DNA of 13,125 nucleotides from an uncultured Actinomyces sp. (GTDB lineage Bacteria > Actinomycetota > Actinomycetes > Actinomycetales > Actinomycetaceae). The notes under the pieces are model-generated. The model was not told the DNA's origin. It ran no database searches and was given only the letters and a program-made list of their open reading frames with translations. Shown here piece by piece: positions 6,730 through 13,125 of this stretch. The position numbers were made by a program, and so were the translations under genes. How positions within the stretch are numbered: position 1 is the stretch's first letter; each line of letters begins with the position of its first letter. The stretch is from positions 1 to 13,125 of the forward strand of contig CAJZDJ010000057.1 in assembly GCA_915063485.1 (NCBI GenBank), written 5' to 3'.

Positions 6730-9134
6730 AGCACGCAGATGAAAAGCGCAGTGCGGCGTCGGCCCAGCGCTCTGACATTAAGACGCCTGACAGTGTCAAG
6801 TATAACGATGAGGCTCGGGCTCGCGCCGCCGCCTCAACCCGCGCCGCCACCCGCGCGCAGGGGCGCTCTACAGCCCCAACCCGCACGGCCACCCGCGCGC
6901 AGGGGCGCTCTACAACCCCAACCCGCACGGCCACCCAAACCCGGACCAGCCGAAAAGCCCAGGCCAAGCCACTTGCTGGGGCCTGGCAGCTATATCGCGA
7001 CGATCTGCGCCGCGCCCGTATAAATGTGATCAGCCTGGTGATTATCCTCGGTTTAGTGGTAATTCCGGCGGTGTTTGCCTGGTTTAACGTGGCCGCATCC
7101 TGGAACCCGTTCGGCAATACGCGCAACCTGACTGTCGCCGTCGCCAATGCCGACACTGGCTACAAAAGCGACTTGGTCCCCATGAAAATTAATGCGGGCG
7201 AGCAGGTAGTCTCCGCGCTGCGCGCCAACAAGCAACTCAATTGGGAGGTGACCACGCCCGCCCAGGCGCTGGAGGGTACCAAATCGGGTAAGTACTATGC
7301 GGCCATCGTGATTCCCGAGGGCTTTAGCAAAAATATGCTCAGTTTCTTCTCCTCCAGCGCCCAAAGTACACAGCTGAACTACTACATCAACGAAAAACGT
7401 AACGGTATTGCCCCTAAGATTGCCGGCTCTGGGGCGCAGGCGGTTTCCACCCAGGTGAATGCCGTGTTCACCGAAACTGTGGGGGAGGTGGTGTTGAACC
7501 TAACCCAGACGGTGTCTACCCAGCTATCAACCCCAGAGGCTACTAACGCTCTAAATACTGTGGTGGGGCGTGTGGAGACATTGTCTACCCGCTTTGATAG
7601 TGCCGCTAACCTGCTCACTTCCTATAGTGGCTTGGTCGACGGCGCTAACGGGCTGGTAACCAGTTCTGTTGGTTTGGTGGGGCAAGGCAGCAAAGACGCC
7701 CAGCAGCTACGCACTCAGCTAGGGCAGGTGGCAACCGAAACCGGAAACATCAAGAGTGCCGTCGCCAATGCGAACCAAGCTTTACAGGGGGCCTTCAACG
7801 CCTCCACCACGGCGCTAAGTTCAGTCAGCGCCGCCGCAGACCAGGTAAACACCTCCTCCGGGCAGTCCGTGTCCGCCGTCGTGACCAGCCTGAACCAGCA
7901 GGCCAGCGGGTTGCAGACGCAGGCCACCAACTACCAGAAGGTGCGCGATAATCTGGCCACGCTGATCACCCAGCTACCTGACCCCACCCGCGCGCAAGGG
8001 GTGCTGACCAGCCTCGATGGGATTATCAGCAGGCTCAACAGCGCGGCTACGTCGCTGCAGTCGGCGGCCACGCAGATTTCCAATAAATCCGGTGACTCGC
8101 AGGCCTCCATTACCGAGGCGAAAAACCTGATTGGCCAGGCCAAAACCGAGCTAAGCGGCCTCAAAACCACGGTTGACACCAATATCGCTCCCCAGGCTAA
8201 CCAGCTGGCCGCAGATTTGGCGCAGGTCTCCGACGGTTTGGGGCAGGTGCGCGAGTCAGTTTCCACCTCGCTGGGAGGCGGTGGGGCAGACTCGCTGCAA
8301 GCAAAGCTGACACAAATGAAAACTAACCTCGGCGGCGCTGCTAAAGACCTCAGCGCTGCCGGGGCTCAGATGAAGACACTGTCTGAAAAGCTGCGCGGGG
8401 CGATTGATAGTGGCGACTTGGCGCAGGTGCAAAAAATTATTGGCGACGACCCCCAACGCCTGGCCCAAGCCCTGACCACACCGGCTGTAGTGGAGCGACA
8501 CCCGATTTACGCGGTGGAAAATTTCGGTTCTTCCATGGCGCCGCTTTACGCAACTGTGGCAATGTGGATGGGCACCATGTTGATTGGTGTGGTGGTGCGG
8601 GCGCAGCCGGTTTCTAATGTGTCTAAATTGCGACCTTCGCAAGTATTTTTTGGGCGCTGGGGTATTTTTGCCACAATTGGCTTGGCGCAGGCGACTTTAG
8701 TGGCTGGCGGTTTATTGCTGTTTTTGGATGTGCAAGCGGTGCACCCGTGGCTATTTATGTTAACTGCGTGGTTGGCTGCAATAGTATTTTCGCTGATTAA
8801 TTATTCGTTTGTGAGCGCGTTTGGAAACGTTGGCAAGGCGATTAGTATTCTGTTTTTGGTGATGCAGGTTTCCGGTGCGGGTGGGTCTTTCCCGCTGGCT
8901 ATTTTGCCAGGATTCCTATCTGAACTAAGCCCATATTTACCTGCAAAGCCGGTAATTGATGCACTGCGCTGCGGAGTGGCTGGGTATAGCGGCAATGAAT
9001 ATCTGGGGCATATTGGGCATTTGCTGTTATTTATAATTCCGGCGTTAATAATTGGTTTGGTGTTGCGGCCAATTTTGGCGCGGCGCAACCAGGCCAACAG
9101 CGAAGCAGTGGAGTCCACCAAAGTCCTGGGCTGA
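6726..9134 (+). CDS. YhgE/Pip family membrane protein 2
   Basis: Second member of the YhgE/Pip family, 802 aa, with the same architecture as its neighbour. One N-terminal helix (about 98-120) runs into FAWFNVAASWNPFGNT. The conserved outer domain follows (about 125-250, with VAVANADTGY, YYAAIVIPEGFS and NYYINEKRNGIAP). A long Ala/Ser/Gln-rich coiled-coil-like region spans about 250-585. IYAVENFGSSMAPLYATV (594-611) opens a C-terminal block of about five helices ending near 784. It lacks the two extra helices and tail of protein 1. Instead it has an N-terminal cytoplasmic extension of about 95 residues, strongly basic and Thr/Arg-rich, containing two near-identical 14-residue repeats. The start is firm: AAGGAG 7 nt upstream and ATGA overlap. 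The 3' part (about 8640-9100) is visibly more AT-rich than the rest. The pair probably forms a heteromeric envelope complex (inference). Confidence 0.9.
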   Translation: MKHADEKRSAASAQRSDIKTPDSVKYNDEARARAAASTRAATRAQGRSTAPTRTATRAQGRSTTPTRTATQTRTSRKAQAKPLAGAWQLYRDDLRRARINVISLVIILGLVVIPAVFAWFNVAASWNPFGNTRNLTVAVANADTGYKSDLVPMKINAGEQVVSALRANKQLNWEVTTPAQALEGTKSGKYYAAIVIPEGFSKNMLSFFSSSAQSTQLNYYINEKRNGIAPKIAGSGAQAVSTQVNAVFTETVGEVVLNLTQTVSTQLSTPEATNALNTVVGRVETLSTRFDSAANLLTSYSGLVDGANGLVTSSVGLVGQGSKDAQQLRTQLGQVATETGNIKSAVANANQALQGAFNASTTALSSVSAAADQVNTSSGQSVSAVVTSLNQQASGLQTQATNYQKVRDNLATLITQLPDPTRAQGVLTSLDGIISRLNSAATSLQSAATQISNKSGDSQASITEAKNLIGQAKTELSGLKTTVDTNIAPQANQLAADLAQVSDGLGQVRESVSTSLGGGGADSLQAKLTQMKTNLGGAAKDLSAAGAQMKTLSEKLRGAIDSGDLAQVQKIIGDDPQRLAQALTTPAVVERHPIYAVENFGSSMAPLYATVAMWMGTMLIGVVVRAQPVSNVSKLRPSQVFFGRWGIFATIGLAQATLVAGGLLLFLDVQAVHPWLFMLTAWLAAIVFSLINYSFVSAFGNVGKAISILFLVMQVSGAGGSFPLAILPGFLSELSPYLPAKPVIDALRCGVAGYSGNEYLGHIGHLLLFIIPALIIGLVLRPILARRNQANSEAVESTKVLG
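6849..6932 (+). repeat. In-frame 42-bp tandem repeat in YhgE protein 2
   Basis: Two consecutive 42-bp units (6849-6890 and 6891-6932) differ at a single base, giving the peptides TRAQGRSTAPTRTA and TRAQGRSTTPTRTA (residues 42-55 and 56-69). Partial units flank them (ACCCGCGCC before, ACCCAAACCCG after). The unit is a multiple of three, so gain or loss of a copy would keep the frame. It encodes a basic, probably disordered cytoplasmic linker. Confidence 0.9.
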
Positions 9135-9138
9135 GGTG

Positions 9139-9276
9139 CAAATACAGGCAAAATATGTATGCAGGTAGAGATGTCTGCAGACAGAAAATGCATGCAAATA
9201 CAGGCAGTACAAATACAGGCAAAATCATCCCTTCCCTATAAAAAATTCATGGGGTTTTATAGGGAACGGACGAAAT
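9139..9276 (+). repeat. Dispersed hairpin repeat, copy 2
   Basis: Starts 5 bp after the stop of YhgE gene 2. CAAATACAGGC occurs three times (9139-9149, 9195-9205, 9210-9220). The 68-nt core (9209-9276) shared with copy 3 contains a hairpin whose arms TTCCCTATAAAA (9232-9243) and TTTTATAGGGAA (9255-9266) are perfect over 12 bp, extendable to 16 bp (9228-9243 with 9255-9270) with one mismatch; the 11-nt loop includes CATGGGG. No U-tract follows. It could act as a transcript end for the YhgE pair or be a small mobile or REP-like repeat. Confidence 0.85.
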
Positions 9277-9636
9277 GTCAGTATTTGCATGGCACTTACG
9301 CGGCGCATGCTCACATTGTGTATACCTATGCGGCTCAAGGCATGTATGTTGCATGTCCACCTGAGTGGCCTGGTTTTTGGCTCAACCTCATAGGTCTTCT
9401 AACGTCGACGCCGATGGTACCGACGACGCCGGCCTGGCTGGTTGCCACTGATTAGCTGATTGGTGGCTCGGTGGCCGCATAGTTCTACGACGCTTAACTC
9501 TGCAGGCATGTGCCCATTTTGCTAACCCTGACCAGCCATAGGCCCCCTTTGTCTGACCATGTCTCTGGTCAACCAAGCACACGTAGTTTCCAGGCATACA
9601 TGGCTAGACGCGCAGATATGGTTTACAGATACGCAG
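9277..9636. other. Gene-free segment between inverted repeat copies
   Basis: This stretch of about 360 bp is bracketed by copies 2 and 3 in opposite orientation. I find no ORF with family resemblance (the longest frame gives a 69-residue peptide without recognisable features), no tRNA and no known RNA. Small structures are CGTCGACG near 9402, a repeated CGACGCCG (about 9405 and 9423) and a 6-bp hairpin TGACCA/TGGTCA (9554-9559 and 9566-9571). A non-coding RNA or a decayed insertion are both possible. Confidence 0.5.
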
Positions 9637-9732
9637 ATTTCGTCCGTTCCCTATAAAACCCCATGAAAAAATCATAGGGAAGGGATGATTTTGCCTGTAT
9701 TTGTCTGCATTGCCTGTATTTGTCTGCATGCC
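9637..9732 (-). repeat. Dispersed hairpin repeat, copy 3
   Basis: Inverted relative to copy 2 and parallel to copy 1. The 68-nt core (9637-9704) aligns to copy 2 without gaps. The stem here is TTCCCTAT (9647-9654) with ATAGGGAA (9674-9681), because the 8 nt inside the right arm differ from copy 2. A 19-bp unit follows almost twice: GCCTGTATTTG at 9693-9703 and 9712-9722, each continuing with TCTGCAT. The copy lies 80-170 bp before the DUF808 start, so here it precedes a gene rather than following one. Confidence 0.85.
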
Positions 9733-9801
9733 TGCCTGTGCTTGTCATGAGAGACAAAATCAGTTTGGATATTAACTAACACTGAATGCAACACCAGTTT
9801 T

Positions 9802-9806
9802 AGGAG
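9802..9806 (+). promoter_or_regulatory. Shine-Dalgarno that sets the TTG start of the DUF808 gene
   Basis: AGGAG (in TTTTAGGAGTCAC) ends 4 nt before TTG 9811. No ATG or GTG is in frame nearby upstream, and the family's N-terminal sequence begins directly at this TTG, so the rare start codon is supported. Confidence 0.75.
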
Positions 9807-9810
9807 TCAC

Positions 9811-10776
9811 TTGAGTATCGGTCTAGTCGCCCTTCTTGACGACATTGCCGCCCTGGCTAAAGCCGCCGCCGCCTCGGTTGATGACGTGGCGGGAGCCGCA
9901 ACCAAAGCATCTAGCAAGGCAATCGGGGTGGTTATCGACGATACTGCCGTGACTCCCCAATACGTGCAGGGCATCAAGCCTGAACGCGAACTGCCAGTTA
10001 TTAAACGCATCGCGCGCGGCTCACTGATCAACAAGCTGGGCATTATTTTGCCGGTGGCCTTATTGCTGACCTGGCTGGCACCCTGGTCACTGCCTATTTT
10101 GCTGCTAGTGGGAGGCACTTACCTGTGTTTTGAGGGCGCAGAGAAAGTGCTTAGTGCCTGGGGGGTTATCAAGGAACATGAGGACTCCCACGGTGCCAGT
10201 GACAAGTCCGCAGATCCGGCCGCAGTAGAAAAAGCCATTGTCAGCTCGGCGGTGCGCACAGACCTGATTCTTTCCACTGAGATCATGCTGGTGTCTTTGG
10301 CAGGCCTGCACACCAATGACAACCTGAGCAAAGTCGCCATCATGGTGGTGGTGGGCTTCATCATGACGTTCTTCGTCTACGGCCTGGTGGCGCTGCTGGT
10401 GAAAATGGATGACCTGGGCTTGGCCCTGGTGCGTCGCGGCCAGGAGAAACTGGGGCGTGCCATCGTCAAAACTATGCCGCGCGTTTTCCGTGTGATCGAG
10501 GTGGTTGGCACCGTGGCCATGCTCTGGGTGGGTGGTCACATTGTGATTGACGCTCTCAACAACCTGGGTGTGAGCGCCCTGCATCACCTGGTGGAGCACG
10601 CCGCCCACGCTGCCACCCACGCCACCCAGGGTCTGGGCAACTCGTTAAGTGGCGTGGTCAAGTGGTGCGTGGAGACGGCCTGCTCGGGCGTGTTCGGCCT
10701 GGCGTTTGGTGCGCTGGTTACTGGGCTGGTGCTTGGGCTGCAGCGGCTGCTGCGGCAGCGCGCGGGGCAGCACTAG
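9811..10776 (+). CDS. DUF808 family (YedI-like) inner membrane protein
   Basis: Membrane protein of the DUF808 family, which includes E. coli YedI; no biochemical role is established. Family landmarks are seen throughout: the N-terminal [20 protein letters not shown] (8-27), [15 protein letters not shown] with PEREL (40-61), the first hydrophobic block (about 74-109), [17 protein letters not shown] (149-165), a helix at 172-197 running into VKMDDLGL (197-204), and [17 protein letters not shown] (233-249). A His-rich stretch ([14 protein letters not shown], 258-271) precedes the last helix (about 288-311). Length (321 aa) is normal. Translation begins at TTG behind AGGAG. The 3' end overlaps the end of convergent hemL by 59 bp. 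A possible -35 TTGTCA (9742) exists, but no good -10 pairs with it, so the promoter is unassigned. Confidence 0.9.
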   Translation: MSIGLVALLDDIAALAKAAAASVDDVAGAATKASSKAIGVVIDDTAVTPQYVQGIKPERELPVIKRIARGSLINKLGIILPVALLLTWLAPWSLPILLLVGGTYLCFEGAEKVLSAWGVIKEHEDSHGASDKSADPAAVEKAIVSSAVRTDLILSTEIMLVSLAGLHTNDNLSKVAIMVVVGFIMTFFVYGLVALLVKMDDLGLALVRRGQEKLGRAIVKTMPRVFRVIEVVGTVAMLWVGGHIVIDALNNLGVSALHHLVEHAAHAATHATQGLGNSLSGVVKWCVETACSGVFGLAFGALVTGLVLGLQRLLRQRAGQH

Positions 10777-12226
10777 CGATCTTTTCCAGCTCGGCCTCGC
10801 CGTGAGCTGCGGATAGGAACCACACTTCAAAGATCGACGGCGGCAATGCCACCCCCGCCTCCAGGAAGGTGTGGAAGAAGGGCGCGTAACGCCAGGTTTC
10901 CTGCTGGCGCGCCTGGTCGTAGTTGTAGACGCCGTCGCGGGCTGCCTGTGGGCCAAACATGATGGACATCAGCGAGCCGGTACGCTGCACGCGGTGCGCC
11001 ACCCCGGCCTGGGTGAGTGCCTGGCCCACAATCTCACCCACAGCCTGGGCGTTAGCGTTGACGGCGTTGTAAACGTCGACGTCGGCCAGCTGCAGCGTGG
11101 CTAGGCCAGCGGCGGTGGCTAGCGGGTTACCTGAGAGCGTGCCCGCCTGGTACACCGGCCCCAGCGGCGCCAGTAGGTCCATGATGTCGGCGCGCCCAGC
11201 CACGGCGGCTAGTGGCATCCCTCCGCCCACGACCTTGCCGAAGGTCACCAGGTCAGGCACCCATTTGGGGGTGGCGACGGCGCTGGGCTCAGCTGCGGCG
11301 ACGGCGTCGGGCACAGCCGCTTTAGTGGCTTCTGAGCCGGCGGTTCCGCCTGCGCCGATAGTCCCGGCTGCGCCTAGCTGCGCCAGGGCAGCAGGGGTGG
11401 TTAGCTCAGCACTTAGCGCGGTGGCGGGGGTGGCGCCGTCGTGCTCTTGCCAGCCGGCCACAGCCTCCAAACCCCACCAGCCGGCAGAGCTGACCCTAAA
11501 ACCTGTGAGTACCTCATCCAAAATCATTACCGCACCGTAGCGGGTGCATAGGGAACGGATGCGCTCATTCCAGCCGGATCGTGGGGGCACGCTACCCATA
11601 TTGGCGGGGGTGCCTTCGAAAATAACGCCCGCGATTTCCTGACCGCGTTCGGCGAAGCAGGCTTCTAGTGCCTCAAAGTCGTTGTAGGGCAACACGATGG
11701 TGCAGGCGGTAATCGCTGCGGGCACGCCCGCACTGCCGGGCAGGCCGCCCGTGGCCACGCCGGAGCCAGCCGCAGCCAGCAGCCCGTCGCTGTGACCGTG
11801 GTAGTTGCCAGCGAATTTAATGATCAGCTCGCGCCCGGTAGCCCCGCGTGCCAGGCGGATCGCGGTCATGGTGGCTTCGGTGCCGGTGGAAACGAAACGC
11901 ACCCGCTCCACAAACGGCACGCGTTCGCGCACCTTTTGGGCCAGCAGAGTTTCGCTCTGGGTGGGGGCGCCAAAGGATAGCCCGCGCGCGGCGGCCTCCT
12001 GCACGGCGGCCACCACCTGCGGGTGAGCGTGGCCTAGCAGGGCCGGGCCCCAGGAGCCCACCAGGTCCACATAGTCGCGCCCGTCGGCGTCGGTAACGTA
12101 GGCCCCTTTAGCGGCGCTGATGAAACGCGGGGTGCCGCCCACGCCCCCAAAAGCGCGTACCGGCGAGTCAACACCACCCGGAATAATCCCCTTGGCCTGG
12201 GTAAATAAGCGTTCATTTAAATTCAT
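10718..12226 (-). CDS. hemL: Glutamate-1-semialdehyde 2,1-aminomutase
   Basis: PLP-dependent aminomutase of the C5 heme pathway, converting glutamate-1-semialdehyde to 5-aminolevulinate in the cytosol. Diagnostic segments are intact: [13 protein letters not shown] (14-26), [16 protein letters not shown] (113-128), NYHGHSDG (141-148), [10 protein letters not shown] (235-244), the Schiff-base Lys331 in [11 protein letters not shown], and [11 protein letters not shown] (360-370). Two oddities stand out. An Ala/Gly/Thr-rich insertion (about 256-321) sits between [14 protein letters not shown] and PDLVTFGK, where relatives have only a few residues, making the protein 502 aa against a usual 430-450. 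The C-terminus ends in a poly-Ala tail that overlaps the DUF808 gene on the other strand. [11 protein letters not shown] replaces the commoner EPVAGNMG. ATG 12226 has AGGA 7 nt upstream. It follows hemB by 138 bp on the same strand, probably co-transcribed. Confidence 0.95.
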   Translation of the reverse strand: MNLNERLFTQAKGIIPGGVDSPVRAFGGVGGTPRFISAAKGAYVTDADGRDYVDLVGSWGPALLGHAHPQVVAAVQEAAARGLSFGAPTQSETLLAQKVRERVPFVERVRFVSTGTEATMTAIRLARGATGRELIIKFAGNYHGHSDGLLAAAGSGVATGGLPGSAGVPAAITACTIVLPYNDFEALEACFAERGQEIAGVIFEGTPANMGSVPPRSGWNERIRSLCTRYGAVMILDEVLTGFRVSSAGWWGLEAVAGWQEHDGATPATALSAELTTPAALAQLGAAGTIGAGGTAGSEATKAAVPDAVAAAEPSAVATPKWVPDLVTFGKVVGGGMPLAAVAGRADIMDLLAPLGPVYQAGTLSGNPLATAAGLATLQLADVDVYNAVNANAQAVGEIVGQALTQAGVAHRVQRTGSLMSIMFGPQAARDGVYNYDQARQQETWRYAPFFHTFLEAGVALPPSIFEVWFLSAAHGEAELEKIASAAPRAAAAAAAAQAPAQ

Positions 12227-12278
12227 AATTAAGTCCTATCGCAGCGTTTGCTCTGTTTTTCCTGCGGCGTTGCGGCGT

Positions 12279-12347
12279 TGCGGCAGCCGGGATGGTGCAC
12301 CCGGGGTGTGCCGGGTGCCGCCGGGGTGGTGTGCCTGGGCTGCCGCA
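12279..12347 (-). other. Nested stem-loops between hemB and hemL
   Basis: Outer arms TGCGGCAGCC (12279-12288) and GGCTGCCGCA (12338-12347) are perfect over 10 bp. Nested inside, GCACCCGG (12297-12304) and CCGGGTGC (12311-12318) form a perfect 8-bp GC stem with a 6-nt loop. A short tandem TGCGGCGT (12263-12270, 12271-12278) adjoins. On the minus transcript this lies between the hemB stop and the hemL ribosome-binding site. No U-tract follows, so it may be an attenuator, a processing or stability hairpin, or a Rho-type terminator. Confidence 0.45.
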
Positions 12348-12364
12348 GCTTCTGGGATCGTGGC

Positions 12365-13125
12365 TTATCGCAGCATCTGGGCGATTTCGCGAGCCCAGTA
12401 GGTAAGTACCGTATCGGCGCCGGCGCGGAAAATGCCTAGCACACTTTCGAGAATCACGCGCTCGCGGTCAATCCAGCCGTTGGCTGCGGCCGCCTCAACC
12501 ATGGCGAACTCCCCAGAGACCTGGTAGGCCGCCACCGGAATGTCGCTGGCTGCGGCCACATCACTAAGCACATCCAGGTAGGGGCCGGCGGGCTTAACCA
12601 TCACCATGTCAGCCCCCTCGGCGGCGTCGAGCAGCGCCTCATACAGGCCTTCGCGACGGTTGGCGGGGTCTTGCTGGTAGGTGCGGCGGTCGCCCTTGAG
12701 GGTGGAGCCCACGGCCTCGCGGAAGGGCCCAAAGTAGGCGGAGGCGTATTTGGCTGAGTAGGCCAGGATTGCTACGTCGGCGTGACCGGAGGCGTCTAGG
12801 GCTTGGCGAATGGCGGCCACCTGCCCATCCATCATGCCTGAGGGGGAGACCATGTGGGCGCCGGCTTCTGCCTGGCTGACGGCCATGGCCTGGTAGAGCG
12901 GCAAGGTTGCGTCATTGTCGACGACGCCGTGCTCGTCTAACAGCCCGCAGTGGCCGTGGCTGGTGAACTCGTCAAGGCAGGTATCGGCGCAAACCACCAC
13001 GGCGTCGCCTACCTCTTCACGCACAGCAGCGATACCCTGGTTCAAAATGCCTTCACTGGCCCAGGCCTGACTGCCTACTTCGTCGCGCACTGCGGGCACC
13101 CCGAATAGGTCAATTGAGCCCACAC
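12365..13125 (-). CDS. hemB: Delta-aminolevulinic acid dehydratase (porphobilinogen synthase), N-terminus outside the window
   Basis: Condenses two 5-aminolevulinate molecules to porphobilinogen, the step after HemL. About 253 C-terminal residues are visible of a usual 320-330; the frame stays open to the window edge, so the GTG at 13123 is internal. Counting from 13123, the two substrate Schiff-base lysines are Lys125 in YSAKYASAYFGPFREA and Lys177 in MVKPAGPYLD. Also visible are FGVP (7-10), SPSGMMDGQV (93-102), LKGDRRTYQ (142-150) and YQVSGEFAM (200-208). The metal-binding region reads DTCLDEFTSHGHCG (47-60): compared with E. coli DTCFCEYTSHGHC, the second zinc Cys is Asp, a mixed Cys/Asp site I associate with actinobacterial enzymes (recollection, not checked). 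The stop is TAA at 12365. It lies upstream of hemL on the same strand. Confidence 0.95.
   Translation of the reverse strand, partial: VGSIDLFGVPAVRDEVGSQAWASEGILNQGIAAVREEVGDAVVVCADTCLDEFTSHGHCGLLDEHGVVDNDATLPLYQAMAVSQAEAGAHMVSPSGMMDGQVAAIRQALDASGHADVAILAYSAKYASAYFGPFREAVGSTLKGDRRTYQQDPANRREGLYEALLDAAEGADMVMVKPAGPYLDVLSDVAAASDIPVAAYQVSGEFAMVEAAAANGWIDRERVILESVLGIFRAGADTVLTYWAREIAQMLR

Noticed and set aside
4000-9134. Calling the YhgE/Pip pair part of a type VII secretion or phage-defence locus
   Set aside because: No WXG100, EssC-like ATPase, LXG toxin, nuclease or other defence gene is in the window; only family relatedness supports it.
9228-9270. Calling the hairpin repeat a classical Rho-independent terminator
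   Set aside because: The stem is AT-rich in its inner half and no U-tract follows on either strand; one copy lies upstream of a gene rather than after one.
9388-9597. A 69-codon minus-strand frame in the gene-free segment
   Set aside because: No recognisable motif and no membrane or signal features; random frames of this length are expected.
9135-9810. Calling the interval a CRISPR array because of repeated CAAATACAGGC units
   Set aside because: Units are 11-19 bp, irregularly spaced, without unique spacers of constant length and without cas genes.

Overview
The window is 13.1 kb of moderately GC-rich DNA that looks like the chromosome of a Gram-positive actinobacterium, probably near Actinomyces and its relatives. 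This placement is an inference. It rests on base composition, the C5-route heme genes hemL and hemB, the actinobacterial-looking Asp-containing metal motif in HemB, and a tandem pair of YhgE/Pip-family membrane proteins. I see no rRNA, tRNA, CRISPR array, transposase, phage gene or plasmid gene.

Layout. Positions 1-70 hold the edge of a dispersed hairpin repeat. Three minus-strand genes follow: an adenosine/adenine deaminase family enzyme (100-1098), a YjjU-like patatin phospholipase (1413-2306) and a trans-sulfuration enzyme of the MetB type (2609-3808). Each is separated by about 300 bp of non-coding DNA, so they are probably not one tight operon. A gap with operator-like dyads (3809-3999) separates metB from a divergent plus-strand pair of large YhgE/Pip proteins (4000-6729 and 6726-9134), which overlap at ATGA. 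A 676-bp gene-free interval (9135-9810) carries two inverted copies of the hairpin repeat around about 360 bp with no recognisable content. A plus-strand DUF808 (YedI-like) membrane protein (9811-10776) then converges on, and overlaps by 59 bp, the minus-strand hemL (10718-12226). hemB (12365 to beyond the right edge) lies upstream of hemL on the same strand.

How the genes work together. HemB and HemL act at neighbouring steps of tetrapyrrole synthesis: HemL makes 5-aminolevulinate and HemB condenses two of them to porphobilinogen. The two YhgE/Pip proteins are likely made together and probably form one envelope complex; their substrate is unknown. The deaminase, patatin, MetB and DUF808 genes are metabolic or membrane housekeeping genes with no evident shared pathway.

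Most noteworthy signals: the three-copy repeat family with a 68-nt core, conserved flanks and a variable 8-nt centre; the paired inverted copies around an empty segment; the coupled and structurally different YhgE/Pip proteins, one with an in-frame 42-bp tandem repeat; a low-complexity insertion of about 65 residues in HemL just before the PLP lysine; and a deaminase in which the usual catalytic HAGE motif reads HCDV.
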